Both the position numbers and the translations under genes were made by a program. From Mesorhizobium sp. (lineage in GTDB: Bacteria > Pseudomonadota > Alphaproteobacteria > Rhizobiales > Rhizobiaceae): DNA of 64,000 nucleotides. The stretch covers positions 1-64,000 of the forward strand of contig SAQL01000020.1 of assembly GCA_004020645.1 (NCBI GenBank), written 5' to 3'. The notes below the pieces were generated by a model. It saw nothing but the letters and a program-made list of their open reading frames with translations, was not told where the DNA came from and ran no database searches. Positions 33,899 through 42,550 of the stretch are shown in pieces (within the stretch, counting starts at the first letter, position 1; each line of letters opens with the position of its first letter).

Positions 33899-35740
33899 CT
33901 ACCCTGCTTTTCTTGCCGGCCGGATCGGAGCCGCGATCGCGATGCCGGGCAGATTGCCCGACGCGAGCAGCGCCCCGGCTTCGGCGGCATCTTTCGGACC
34001 GGCGAGATGGAAATCGACACCGTCGGGCAGCATGGCGGCGAAGCCGGCGTCGACGATGCCTCTGACTGCCAGACTGTCGATCGTGTCGCTGCCGAGGAAG
34101 GCGCCGGTCTGCTTGATCAAAAGCAGCGCATTCGCGCCGAGCTTGCCGGCAAGCCAGGCGGCAAGGGAATCGGATGTAATGTCCCAGGACGCCGGAATGT
34201 CCGGCGCCGCCAGCGCCAATGACGACGGCAGCCACACCGGCACCTTCCCCTCGTCCAACGCTCGCACCGTTTCTTCCAGCGACCGTGCCGGCGCCAACCT
34301 CTCGTCACGGTCGAGGATAACCTGGCCGAACTGCTCCATGGCGAGGATCGCCATGGCGTGGGCGGCGGTGTCGGAAAAGTCCATGCGGAACTGCATCTCG
34401 CGCACCTGGTCGGCAAAGAGGCCGCCGCCGGGCACGATGACGATCGGCAGCTTGGAACCCGCCAGCGCCGCGATCCAGCTTTCCATTTCCGCCGCATGGA
34501 CCGTGCTGCCGCCAAGCTTGACGACGGCTGGCTTGACGGCGGCTCGCCTCACGACCTCAGGCCTTTCCTGTCGCGGCTGGGAATCAGCACTTTTCTCTTT
34601 TCGGCCGGCAGGGCCGGAGGCGAGGCCGCGGCCTGCCGCTTGGCGCTTGCGTTCTATCTCGACGCCGACGCCGCCTGGGCCGAGTTCGAGTTTTTCCACC
34701 CTTACCGTGACGCGCACGACACGCGGGTTCTCCAGAATGTACGTCGCCACCTGCTCGGCCAAGGCCTCGCTAAGCTGGATGTGGCCTCGCGCGACGATGG
34801 TGCGAATGCCGTCCATGATGATGTCGTAGGAGAACACATGGCGCATGTCTTCGGGATGGTCGGTGACTTGCAGCACGTCGGCGGTCACGTCGAAACGCAC
34901 CTTCTGTGTATGGCCGTGCTCGAAGCTGTAAGCGCCGATCTGGACCGGCAGGACAAAGTCCCGCACGAATATCTTGTCGGTGCCCAGTGTCGGGTCGGTG
35001 CCCGGCGAATAGCCCCTCGCCGCCAGCAGGCGGTAGTCGACGCTCGACGCGCCGCCCGCCCGGGATGCTTCCGGGACCAGCTCGCGCATCTGCGCAACCG
35101 CCTCGGCACTGATCGAACCCACGCGGCCGGAGTGGCCGCACAGCGCTCCGCGAAAGCCGAGAAAATCGGGAGCGAACGGCAGCAGGCGCGGAATGTCTGG
35201 GGCTTCCAGCGATCCGCTCAGGCCAACTATGAGAGCGAGCGATTTGGCTCGATCGATGAACCCCGGGATACGCTCGGGCGGCAGATGATCGAGCAGCCGC
35301 CCGTTTGCCTTCTTCGCAGTATCGACCATGGCGCCGTGGAAGCGATGTTTGGCAAACTTCGGCAGAAGCTCGAAGTCTGGCGCCAGATCGGCGAAAAGCA
35401 CGGCGATCAGCTTCGTTCGCGCGGCGAGCGGTTCGAGCGCTGCAGCGCAGGCGGCGGCATTTGCCGACGGAAAAAAGCCTATCTTGACGTAATCGACACC
35501 GGTCGCAGCGATCTCTTCGGCCTTGGCGCGGATCGTCTCCGGTTCCATCGGCAGGTCGCCGCAGACCGCGCTGACCGGCGCCCGGCCGGCGATGAATGAA
35601 ATCGTCCGGCGGATCGTTTGCGTGGATACCGCGCCCAGCGCTCCCGCCTTTGGATCCTTCAGGTCGACGATGTCGACGCCGCCCGAAAGCGCGATCTCCG
35701 CCTCGTCGACGCCGGTGACACTGGCCAGCATTCTGGTCAT
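33899..35740 (-). CDS. Trifunctional fusion: MfnB-like, dihydroneopterin aldolase and amino acid kinase domains
   Basis: A 613-residue protein in one uninterrupted frame. Residues about 1-220 match MfnB, (5-formylfuran-3-yl)methyl phosphate synthase, with the lysines in VDLKDPKAGALG (Lys28) and DYVKIGFF (Lys86). Residues about 252-365 match dihydroneopterin aldolase/FolB (DFVLPVQIGAYSFEHG, FSYDIIMDGI). After a polar Gly/Arg/Gln-rich linker, about 403-613 is an amino acid kinase domain (AVVKLGGSTVHAAEME, IVIVPGGGLFADQVR, LLIKQTGAFLGSD), resembling MfnE, the kinase of the furan pathway. This links methylofuran and methanopterin synthesis in one polypeptide. ATG at 35740 follows GGAGAAA. Confidence 0.85.
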   Translation of the reverse strand: MTRMLASVTGVDEAEIALSGGVDIVDLKDPKAGALGAVSTQTIRRTISFIAGRAPVSAVCGDLPMEPETIRAKAEEIAATGVDYVKIGFFPSANAAACAAALEPLAARTKLIAVLFADLAPDFELLPKFAKHRFHGAMVDTAKKANGRLLDHLPPERIPGFIDRAKSLALIVGLSGSLEAPDIPRLLPFAPDFLGFRGALCGHSGRVGSISAEAVAQMRELVPEASRAGGASSVDYRLLAARGYSPGTDPTLGTDKIFVRDFVLPVQIGAYSFEHGHTQKVRFDVTADVLQVTDHPEDMRHVFSYDIIMDGIRTIVARGHIQLSEALAEQVATYILENPRVVRVTVRVEKLELGPGGVGVEIERKRQAAGRGLASGPAGRKEKSADSQPRQERPEVVRRAAVKPAVVKLGGSTVHAAEMESWIAALAGSKLPIVIVPGGGLFADQVREMQFRMDFSDTAAHAMAILAMEQFGQVILDRDERLAPARSLEETVRALDEGKVPVWLPSSLALAAPDIPASWDITSDSLAAWLAGKLGANALLLIKQTGAFLGSDTIDSLAVRGIVDAGFAAMLPDGVDFHLAGPKDAAEAGALLASGNLPGIAIAAPIRPARKAG

Positions 35741-35916
35741 TGGACTTTCTCCGGCATGAGGGACAGGACGCTCTCGGGCCCGAATACCGAAATCCGCTCG
35801 GTTGCCGTTCCGGCGAGCAGGCATGCCACTAAAGCAGACGCGTGAAGTCCACTTTCAGGGTTTGATAAATTTTGCCGGTCAGCTAAGCTCATGATGGGCA
35901 CCTTGACTTCGCGCCG

Positions 35917-35934
35917 GTCCGACAACAATCGGAC
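35917..35934. promoter_or_regulatory. Inverted repeat in the divergent region upstream of the ABC operon
   Basis: GTCCGA (35917-35922) and TCGGAC (35929-35934) form a perfect 6-bp dyad with a 6-bp spacer. It lies between the divergent cofactor fusion gene (start 35740) and the lut/ped-like operon (start 35964), about 30 bp before the latter. It could be an operator for either arm. Nothing else in 35741-35963 looks like a gene. Confidence 0.45.
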
Positions 35935-35963
35935 TTTAGCGCAAGAACGGGTAATTTTTATCG

Positions 35964-37214
35964 ATGACGAGCGCGGTGCCGGGCACTCTCGCGGCCTTTT
36001 TGTGCTTTTTTTCCCTGACCGTCAACGTTCCCGGCGCGCTCGCCCAGGAAGCGACGGGCGGGCAACCGGCTGCAACGGCCAAGCCGGAAAAAAAGCTAAC
36101 CGAAATCAAGATAGGCTATTTGCGCGCTTACGCGCCGCAGCTGGCCTTGTCGGTGCTCGACGTCCCGCCGCGCGATGAAGGCGTTGCCGGCGGCAATGTG
36201 GCGATTGCCGACAACAACACGACCGGCAGCTTCCTCGGCCAGAAATTCAGCCTCGACGTGACCGAGGTAAAGCCGGAAGCGGACGTCGTTGCGGCTTTCC
36301 AGGAAATGATCGCCAGGGGCGACCGCTATGTGGTCGCAGACGTCTCGGCCAGGCAATTGCTGTCGATCGCCGATCTTGCCCGCGACAACGGCGTTTTGAT
36401 CTTCAATGCCGGCGCCACCGACGACAGTCTTCGCGAGGAGCAATGCCGCGCCAACATCTTCCACACCATTCCGACGCGCAGCATGCTGGCCGACGGGCTG
36501 GCGCAATATCTCATCTGGAAGCAATGGCGGCGCTGGGTGCTGATCTACGGCTCGCACGAGCGCGACCAGCTTTTTGCCGAGGCGCTGCGCCGGGCGGCGA
36601 CGCGCTTCGGCGGCGAGATCGTCGGCGAAAAGCTGTTCGAGGATACCGGCACGGCACGGCGGACCGATTCCGGCGTCGTTCAGATCCAGCGGCAGATGCC
36701 TGTCTTCACCCAGGACCTGCCGGAGCACGATGTGTTGCTTGTCGCCGATGAAAGCGAGGTGTTCGGCACCTATGTTCCGTTCCGCACCTGGACTCCGCGG
36801 CCGGTCGCCGGCACCGCCGGCCTCGCCCCGTCGGCCTGGCATCCGGCCAGCGAGCAATGGGGGGGCACCCAGATCCAGAACCGCTTCGCCAAGGCAAACG
36901 GCCGCCGCATGATGTCGAAGGACATGGCGGCGTGGACTGCGGTGCGCATCCTCGGCGAGGCGGCGACCCGCACGCAGGGCGCCGACCCGCGCAAGATGGC
37001 CGACTTCATCCGCTCCGACGATTTTTCGATCGCCGCCTTCAAAGGGCAGAAACTGACCTTCCGCAAGTGGAACCAGCAGTTGAGGCAGCCGATCTTCCTA
37101 GGCGACACCAGGTCAGTCGTCTCGACATCGCCGCAGGAAGGTTTTTTGCACCAGGTGTCCGAGCTCGATACGCTCGGGGTCGATGAGCCGGAAACAAAAT
37201 GCGTGCTTGAGTAG
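35964..37214 (+). CDS. Periplasmic ABC-type substrate-binding protein (LutA/PedA-like)
   Basis: A 416-residue exported protein. A signal peptide spans about residues 1-27 (hydrophobic, ending VPGALAQ). The mature part resembles branched-chain-amino-acid-type binding proteins: IKIGYLRAYAPQLALSV, DVSARQLLSIADLARDNGVLIFNAGATDD, RWVLIYGSHERDQLFAEALRRAA. This subfamily accompanies PQQ-dependent alcohol dehydrogenases and forms part of the lut (Methylobacterium) and ped (Pseudomonas) systems connected with lanthanide use. First gene of a six-gene operon. The true ligand is unproven. Confidence 0.8.
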   Translation: MTSAVPGTLAAFLCFFSLTVNVPGALAQEATGGQPAATAKPEKKLTEIKIGYLRAYAPQLALSVLDVPPRDEGVAGGNVAIADNNTTGSFLGQKFSLDVTEVKPEADVVAAFQEMIARGDRYVVADVSARQLLSIADLARDNGVLIFNAGATDDSLREEQCRANIFHTIPTRSMLADGLAQYLIWKQWRRWVLIYGSHERDQLFAEALRRAATRFGGEIVGEKLFEDTGTARRTDSGVVQIQRQMPVFTQDLPEHDVLLVADESEVFGTYVPFRTWTPRPVAGTAGLAPSAWHPASEQWGGTQIQNRFAKANGRRMMSKDMAAWTAVRILGEAATRTQGADPRKMADFIRSDDFSIAAFKGQKLTFRKWNQQLRQPIFLGDTRSVVSTSPQEGFLHQVSELDTLGVDEPETKCVLE

Positions 37215-37235
37215 AACCAATTGGGAGGAATTTCA

Positions 37236-38207
37236 GTGCAGAGACGAGCTTGCGCACTCGCCATTCTCGCGACCGGCTTCATGGCCGGTCCGGCGTCGGC
37301 CTACATGGCTTATGTTTCCAACGAGAAGGACAACACGATGTCCGTCGTCGACACCGCAACGATGCAGGTGGTGAAGACCGTCAACGTCGGGCAGCGTCCG
37401 CGCGGCATCACCATCTCACATGACGGCAAGCACATTTATCTCTGCGCCAGCGACGACGATTCGATCGAGGTGATCGACACGGCGTCCCTGGAAATCGTCG
37501 ATACCTTGCCCTCCGGGCCCGACCCGGAGCTCTTCGTACTCTCGCCTGACGGCAAGACGCTTTATGTCGCCAATGAGGACGACAATCTCGTCACCGTCAT
37601 CGACATAGAGAATAAGAAGGTGCTGGCCGAAATCCCGGTCGGAGTCGAACCGGAAGGCATGGGCGTCAGCCCGGACGGAAAGACCATGGTCAATACGTCG
37701 GAAACGACAAACATGGCTCATTTCATCGACACGACGACCCACGAGATCACCGACAACGTGCTGGTGGATGCGCGTCCGCGCTTCGTCGAGTTCACGCCCG
37801 ACGGCAAGCAGGCCTGGGTGAGTGCCGAGATCGGTGGCACTGTTTCGGTGATCGACAATCAAACGCGCGAAGTTGTCCAGAAGATCACCTTCGAGATATC
37901 AGGCCTGAGGGCCGAATCCATCCAGCCGGTCGGTGTGCGCATCACCGCCGACGGCAAGAAAGCCTATGTGGCGCTCGGACCGGCCAACCGCGTCGCGGTG
38001 ATCAACACGCAGACATACGAGGTCGAGAAATACGTGCTGGTCGGCCAACGCGTCTGGCAGCTCGCTTTCACCCCGGACCAGAAAACCATCGTCTCGACCA
38101 ACGGCGTGTCGAACGACATCACCTTCATCGACGTGGAGACCGACGAGCCGGTGCAGTCGGTGACCGTCGGCGCGCTGCCGTGGGGCGTCGTCGTCTCTCC
38201 CAAATGA
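37236..38207 (+). CDS. Exported YVTN-type beta-propeller protein of the lut/ped operon
   Basis: A 323-residue secreted beta-propeller. A signal peptide (about 1-24, ending GPASA) precedes seven or so blades with the repeating pattern SPDGKTLYVANEDDNLVTVIDI, e.g. ISHDGKHIYLCASDDDSIEVIDT and FTPDGKQAWVSAEIGGTVSVID. Such PQQ-associated propellers accompany this transporter type; the role may be substrate or dehydrogenase handling in the periplasm. The GTG start at 37236 has GGGAGGAATTTCA upstream, 21 bp after the binding-protein gene. Confidence 0.85.
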   Translation: MQRRACALAILATGFMAGPASAYMAYVSNEKDNTMSVVDTATMQVVKTVNVGQRPRGITISHDGKHIYLCASDDDSIEVIDTASLEIVDTLPSGPDPELFVLSPDGKTLYVANEDDNLVTVIDIENKKVLAEIPVGVEPEGMGVSPDGKTMVNTSETTNMAHFIDTTTHEITDNVLVDARPRFVEFTPDGKQAWVSAEIGGTVSVIDNQTREVVQKITFEISGLRAESIQPVGVRITADGKKAYVALGPANRVAVINTQTYEVEKYVLVGQRVWQLAFTPDQKTIVSTNGVSNDITFIDVETDEPVQSVTVGALPWGVVVSPK

Positions 38208-38279
38208 ATCCGCCAAATGAACCATTGAATAAACCAAGTGAATCAAACCGACAGAAAAACAGCACAAGGGCAGGAAATC

Positions 38280-38780
38280 ATGCGGAAATTTCGGGCAGTC
38301 GCTTTCGCTGCGCTGGTGGGCATGGCACTCACGCAGGGTCAGGTCTGGGCGCAGGACAACGACGATGACGATGACGCAGCCGCCGGCGCGGCCACCAAAA
38401 CGGATGCCAGTCCCGAAGCCGAGAAGGCAACCCGGGCCAGCAAGGACGTGCCCGAACTTATCCTCGGCAGCAAGGAAGACCAGTTCACCGCCAATCAGAA
38501 GGACTTCCGGCTGATCGCCGGCCAGGGCTATCGCTGGAAGATCACCGCGGCGGGCGGGCTGGAGTACAAATTCCATACCGACCTGTTTCGCAATGTGTGG
38601 AACAACCAGATCGTCATCAACGACCTCGAGGTGCATATGAACGGCGCACCCGCATGGCTCGAATTCGACGCCGACGGCACCATCCAGGTACAGTTCACCA
38701 CCGTGAGGCCCGGCATCTACACATGGTCGGTGCCCGACCTCGCCGACAGGGGCATGAAGGGCACGATCACGATCAAGTAG
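38280..38780 (+). CDS. Small periplasmic cupredoxin-like protein with an acidic N-terminus
   Basis: A 166-residue exported protein of unknown function. A signal peptide (about 1-24) ends VWAQ, followed at once by the acidic run DNDDDDD. After an Ala/Lys-rich linker, a beta-rich domain (about 60-166) ends with IYTWSVPDLADRGMKGTITIK, reminiscent of the last strands of cupredoxins but without the copper cysteine. It sits in the middle of the lut/ped-like operon. Metal binding by the acidic run is a speculation. ATG at 38280 follows CAGGAAATC. Confidence 0.7.
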   Translation: MRKFRAVAFAALVGMALTQGQVWAQDNDDDDDAAAGAATKTDASPEAEKATRASKDVPELILGSKEDQFTANQKDFRLIAGQGYRWKITAAGGLEYKFHTDLFRNVWNNQIVINDLEVHMNGAPAWLEFDADGTIQVQFTTVRPGIYTWSVPDLADRGMKGTITIK

Positions 38781-38917
38781 GATCAGCGGAAAGCGGGACC
38801 TGCGCGATCGAGCCCCGGTGCGCTAGACTCCTGGTGCGCTAGGTGCGCTAGACTATTGTCGACGACAAGGAACCAGCCGGCGTGCAGCATGTGAGGACAA
38901 GCGGACCAGGAGATGAG

Positions 38918-39670
38918 ATGGCGGCGCTCGATGTCGCCGGCATCAGCCATTCCTATGGTCCGAAGCGGGCGCTCAACGACGTCTCATTCTCGATCGCGCC
39001 GGCGACCTTCACCGTTCTTCTCGGCCTCAACGGCGCCGGCAAGACAACCCTGTTCTCGCTGATCAGCCATCTTTACGACACGCGCCGCGGGTCGATCCGC
39101 ATCTTCGGCCATGACGTCAGCCGCGCATCGGGCGAAGCGCTCAGGCGTGTCGGCATCGTGTTCCAGGCACGCACGCTCGACCTCGACCTCAGCGTCCACC
39201 AGAACCTCTCCTACCACGCCGCGCTGCATGGCGTCGGAGGACGCGAGGCCCGGCAGCGCATTGCCGCGCTGCTCGCTACGGTCGACATGGAGGGCCGGCA
39301 GCATGACAAGGCACGCAGTCTTTCCGGCGGTCAGATGCGGCGCATCGAGATCGCCAGGGCGCTGCTCCACCGCCCGTCCCTGCTGCTGCTCGACGAGGCG
39401 ACGGTCGGCCTCGACATCCAATCGCGCGCGGGCATTCTCACCACCATCCGCAAGCTCGTCGAAACCGAGGGCATCGGCGTGCTGTGGGCAACGCATCTGA
39501 TCGACGAGGTTGAAGACGGCGACCATGTCGTCGTGCTGCGGCAGGGCGAACTGGTCGCCAACGGCAAGGTTGCCGATGTCGTCAGGACGAGCGGCGCCGG
39601 TTCGATCCGCGACGCCTTTTCGAGGCTCAGCCGCATCGAGCCGGCCGGCATCGCGGAGATATCGCCATGA
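38918..39670 (+). CDS. ABC transporter ATP-binding protein (PQQ/lanthanide-associated)
   Basis: A 250-residue ABC ATPase. Walker A is LGLNGAGKTTLFSLI, the signature is SLSGGQMRRIEIARALLHRP, Walker B is LLLLDEATVGLD, and the switch histidine follows in LWATHLIDEVEDGD. It is the ATPase of the lut/ped-type transporter, with the permease overlapping by 4 bp. ATG at 38918 has AGGAG 6 nt before it; a GTG at 38882 would add 12 residues. Confidence 0.9.
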   Translation: MAALDVAGISHSYGPKRALNDVSFSIAPATFTVLLGLNGAGKTTLFSLISHLYDTRRGSIRIFGHDVSRASGEALRRVGIVFQARTLDLDLSVHQNLSYHAALHGVGGREARQRIAALLATVDMEGRQHDKARSLSGGQMRRIEIARALLHRPSLLLLDEATVGLDIQSRAGILTTIRKLVETEGIGVLWATHLIDEVEDGDHVVVLRQGELVANGKVADVVRTSGAGSIRDAFSRLSRIEPAGIAEISP

Positions 39671-40542
39671 GCAATCCCGCAATGCCCGAAAAAGTCGCCG
39701 GCATCGTGCCGATGAAGTTCGAAAAATTCGGCCTCCGCCACTATCTCATTTGCCTCAAGGGCGTCGTCCTGCGGGAGTGCCTGCGCTTTCTGCACCAGCG
39801 CGAGCGCTTCATATCCTCGCTGGTTCGGCCGCTCATCTGGCTGTTCATTTTTGCCGCCGGATTCCGGCAGGTGCTCGGCGTGTCGATCATCCCGCCCTAC
39901 AAGACCTATGTCCTCTATGAGGTCTACATCACGCCGGGTTTGTGCGGCATGATCCTGCTGTTCTCGGGCATGCAGTCTTCGCTGTCGATGGTTTATGACC
40001 GCGAGATGGGCAACATGCGCACCCTTTTGGTCAGCCCCTTCCCGCGCTGGTTCCTGCTGGTGTCGAAGATGCTCGCTGGGGTCTCCGTATCGATCGCGCA
40101 GGTCTACGCATTCCTGATCGTTGCCTGGTTCTGGGGCGTCAAGGCGCCGCCGATCGGCTATCTCATGGTGCTGCCGGCGCTGTTCCTGTCGGGCATGATG
40201 CTTTGCGCGCTCGGCATGCTTTTGTCCTCGATGATCAAGCAGCTCGAAAATTTCGCCGGCATCATGAACTTCGTCATCTTTCCCGGCTATTTCGCTTCTC
40301 CCGCGCTCTATCCCCTGTGGCGCATCCAGGAGGCGAGCCCGCTGCTTTACAAAATCTGCCTCGCCAATCCGTTCACCTATGCTGTCGAACTGATCCGCTT
40401 CGCCTTTTACGGCCAGATCAACTGGCTGTCGCTGGGCGTCGTTGCCGGCTGCACGCTGCTGTTCCTTGCCGCCGCCATCATCGCCTACGACCCTTCGCGC
40501 GGCCTGATGACCCGCAAACAGGACACGGGAGGAAATGCCTGA
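39667..40542 (+). CDS. ABC transporter permease (ABC-2 type, lut/ped operon)
   Basis: A 291-residue inner-membrane protein of the ABC-2 permease family, with about six hydrophobic segments: PLIWLFIFAAGFRQVLGV, CGMILLFSGMQSSLSMV, the segment around VSIAQVYAFLIVAWFWGV, LPALFLSGMMLCALGMLLS, MNFVIFPGYFASPALYPL and VVAGCTLLFLAAAIIAY. ABC-2 permeases more often export, while homologous systems are discussed as part of lanthanide or alcohol-oxidation uptake, so direction is unsettled. Overlaps the ATPase (ATGA) and the following gene (TGATG). Confidence 0.88.
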   Translation: MSNPAMPEKVAGIVPMKFEKFGLRHYLICLKGVVLRECLRFLHQRERFISSLVRPLIWLFIFAAGFRQVLGVSIIPPYKTYVLYEVYITPGLCGMILLFSGMQSSLSMVYDREMGNMRTLLVSPFPRWFLLVSKMLAGVSVSIAQVYAFLIVAWFWGVKAPPIGYLMVLPALFLSGMMLCALGMLLSSMIKQLENFAGIMNFVIFPGYFASPALYPLWRIQEASPLLYKICLANPFTYAVELIRFAFYGQINWLSLGVVAGCTLLFLAAAIIAYDPSRGLMTRKQDTGGNA

Positions 40543-41171
40543 TGGCACGAATGAGCCTTGTTCGCAGCCTGGCTGTGGTTGCCATGCTCGCGCCGGGCGT
40601 GAACGCCATGGCGGCGAACACCGATCCGGACTGGCCTTGCATACAGCGCAAGGTGCCGCAACTCTCGCTCGGCCAGATCTGGAACGGGCCGGAGCTGCCG
40701 CCAGCGGCGAAGGACTTGTCGAAAGACCCCGGTATCTCCGCCCTGGTCGAGGAGGTGGCAGCCCGGCGGATACCGATTGCCGAAGCCCAAAAGAAGATCA
40801 AGGATTTCGCCGCCTCGCTGCCGGCCGAGCAGCTTGCGCCGAAGATGGCGATGCTGGTGCAAGGCATGTTCGATCACATGGACGCCGAGCGTTCTCACGT
40901 GATCTCAGGCATTTCCCGTTACGCCCACAAGCAGCTCGAAATGGCCACCGCGTTGCGCAAGGAAGCGTCCGACGTCGATGCGTTGCGAGCAAAGCCCGAT
41001 GCAGATCCAGACGAGATCGAACGGCGAACCGAACAGCTGAAATTCGCAACGCGAATTTTCAATGAACGCGTCCAATCACTGACTTACGTCTGTGAAGTGC
41101 CGACGATCATCGAGCAGCGGCTTTATCAATTGTCCAAGGCCGTTTCGGAAACGCTCGCCGCGAAGAAGTAG
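40542..41171 (+). CDS. Exported helical protein of the lut/ped operon, unknown function
   Basis: A 209-residue protein with a signal peptide (about 1-25, ending GVNAMAA) and a mature part that is mostly helical and charged. One conserved-looking block is DPDWPCIQRKVPQLSLGQIWNGPELP, and there is a second cysteine in LTYVCEVPTIIEQRLYQL. It has no recognised catalytic motif. It overlaps the permease stop (TGATG) and closes the operon. Comparable exported proteins end lut-type operons in methylotrophs. Confidence 0.75.
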   Translation: MARMSLVRSLAVVAMLAPGVNAMAANTDPDWPCIQRKVPQLSLGQIWNGPELPPAAKDLSKDPGISALVEEVAARRIPIAEAQKKIKDFAASLPAEQLAPKMAMLVQGMFDHMDAERSHVISGISRYAHKQLEMATALRKEASDVDALRAKPDADPDEIERRTEQLKFATRIFNERVQSLTYVCEVPTIIEQRLYQLSKAVSETLAAKK

Positions 41172-41197
41172 AACCTCGTTCGCTCTTCGCGCGGATC

Positions 41198-41398
41198 TCA
41201 CGATCCCCGGCCAGGCAGCACGCGCCAGCGCTGCACGAAATAACCGGGATGCGTCTCGATCCAGTGGGCGACCAGCGGCTGCGCCTGCATAAAGGCGGTC
41301 CCGGGATTCATTGCCAGGCCGTCCACCATCTGTTCGCGTTGTTCACAGGTCTGCGGCACATCCGTCAGGCAGACCATCATAACCAGCGTGTAAAGCAT
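41198..41398 (-). CDS. Small conserved protein, copy 1 (66 residues)
   Basis: A 66-residue protein that starts MLYTLVMMVCLTDVPQTC and ends with HWIETHPGYFVQRWRVLPGR. It resembles the protein at 63773-63982: both have a hydrophobic start with a Val-Cys-Leu core, a second cysteine about eight residues on, a middle helix, and the tail W-x(3-4)-HP-x(3)-V-x-RW. Conservation of this pattern at two distant loci argues that both are real genes. No function is known to me. The ATG has AAGGGG close upstream. Confidence 0.6.
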   Translation of the reverse strand: MLYTLVMMVCLTDVPQTCEQREQMVDGLAMNPGTAFMQAQPLVAHWIETHPGYFVQRWRVLPGRGS

Positions 41399-41547
41399 TA
41401 CCCCTTGTCCCCATCGAATCCCGAACCCCATGCCCGGGAGGTTTCAGTGATACCGACCAGTCTGCAGGGGTCGCACATACAGATCGCTTACGGGTGTGAA
41501 AGCACGTGCCCCCGCTCTTTCGCACTGCAACATAACATGTCGCTTAT

Positions 41548-41637
41548 TTAACTCCAACGACCGCCGGGCGTTTTCCAGAGCAATCGCGTCAGGTTGCGCC
41601 GCGCCAACGTGGTGCCGATGTTTCCAGCGCCGATCAT
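41548..41637 (-). pseudogene. N-terminal fragment of an NADP-binding (F420-dependent reductase-like) protein
   Basis: A 29-codon remnant reading MIGAGNIGTTLARRNL, the Rossmann start of NADPH:F420-oxidoreductase-like proteins, then unrelated sequence and a stop. The frame continues open a little upstream without a clear start. No downstream part is found, so this is a truncated relic. Confidence 0.55.
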
Positions 41638-41669
41638 TCCGATCTCGCGGGGTGTCTTCGATGTCGTCG

Positions 41670-42482
41670 TCAGACCGGCAACCCGTTCTGCTTTCGCAGG
41701 CTTTTGTCGAATGCCGATGCGGGGACGAAACGGCGCAGGAAACTGACCTGGCGCGCCATTTTTCCCGCCGCATAGCGCCTCTTCGGAGCGCGATCGGTCG
41801 CAGCCGCCAAAACTGTCTTGGCTACCACTTCGGGTGAATCGCCTTTTTCCATTGCTTTCCGCACGACTGCGTTCATGCCAGCGCGCGCAGCGTCATAGAT
41901 ATCAAGCAACTGATCCGGCTTGGCGAGATTATCTTCGAAGGACGTGCGGGTATAGGCGGGTTCGACCAATGCAACGCGAATCCCGAACGGGCGCAGTTCA
42001 TGGTCGAGCGATTCGGAATAGCCTTCGATGGCATGTTTGGTCGACGCATAAAGCGCGAAATAGGGAGCTGGAATGAACCCCTGCACCGAACTCAAATTGA
42101 CGATTCTACCCTTGCCTTGACGGCGCATTATCGGCAGGACCGCGTTGGTCACGCGGAGCACGCCGAAGACGTTCACATCGAACAGTGCCTGAGCCTGGAC
42201 CATTGAGGACTCTTCCGCGCCACCAAACAGACCCATGCCGGCATTGTTGACGAGCAGGTCGATGCGCCCGGTCTCGGCCAGCACGTCATCGACCAGTTTC
42301 GCCACGGACGCGTCATCGGTCACGTCACAGGCCAGCATGGTTAGGCCGTCGGAGTTTTTGGCTACGCAACGGCTGGTGCCGAACACGCGGAAACCGGCGC
42401 TTTGCAAAGCTATGGCCGTCGCGCGCCCGATGCCGGAAGACGCCCCCGTCACCAGGGCGACGCCAGGATTGGTCTTGTTCAT
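41670..42482 (-). CDS. Short-chain dehydrogenase/reductase (classical SDR)
   Basis: A 270-residue classical SDR. The cofactor motif is TGASSGIGRA, the structural motif is LLVNNAGMG, and the catalytic tetrad includes NLSSVQG and YASTKHA. The first basic residue after the second strand (SRCVAK) suggests NADPH preference. The C-terminal lobe has VEPAYTRTSFEDN. ATG at 42482 is chosen; two upstream ATGs in frame are possible. It lies 68 bp after fabF on the same strand. Substrate unknown. Confidence 0.85.
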   Translation of the reverse strand: MNKTNPGVALVTGASSGIGRATAIALQSAGFRVFGTSRCVAKNSDGLTMLACDVTDDASVAKLVDDVLAETGRIDLLVNNAGMGLFGGAEESSMVQAQALFDVNVFGVLRVTNAVLPIMRRQGKGRIVNLSSVQGFIPAPYFALYASTKHAIEGYSESLDHELRPFGIRVALVEPAYTRTSFEDNLAKPDQLLDIYDAARAGMNAVVRKAMEKGDSPEVVAKTVLAAATDRAPKRRYAAGKMARQVSFLRRFVPASAFDKSLRKQNGLPV

Positions 42483-42550
42483 GGAGATCATCTCTTTCTT
42501 TGGGTTGGACTGATTTTGGGTTGGCATGAAAGAAGCACGAAAGGTCGGAG

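Noticed and set aside
33899..35740. Possibility that the triple fusion is two genes joined by a sequencing error
   Set aside because: The linker keeps the frame, has coding-like composition and no internal start with a ribosome site that I could find, so a genuine fusion is preferred; raw-read confirmation would settle it.
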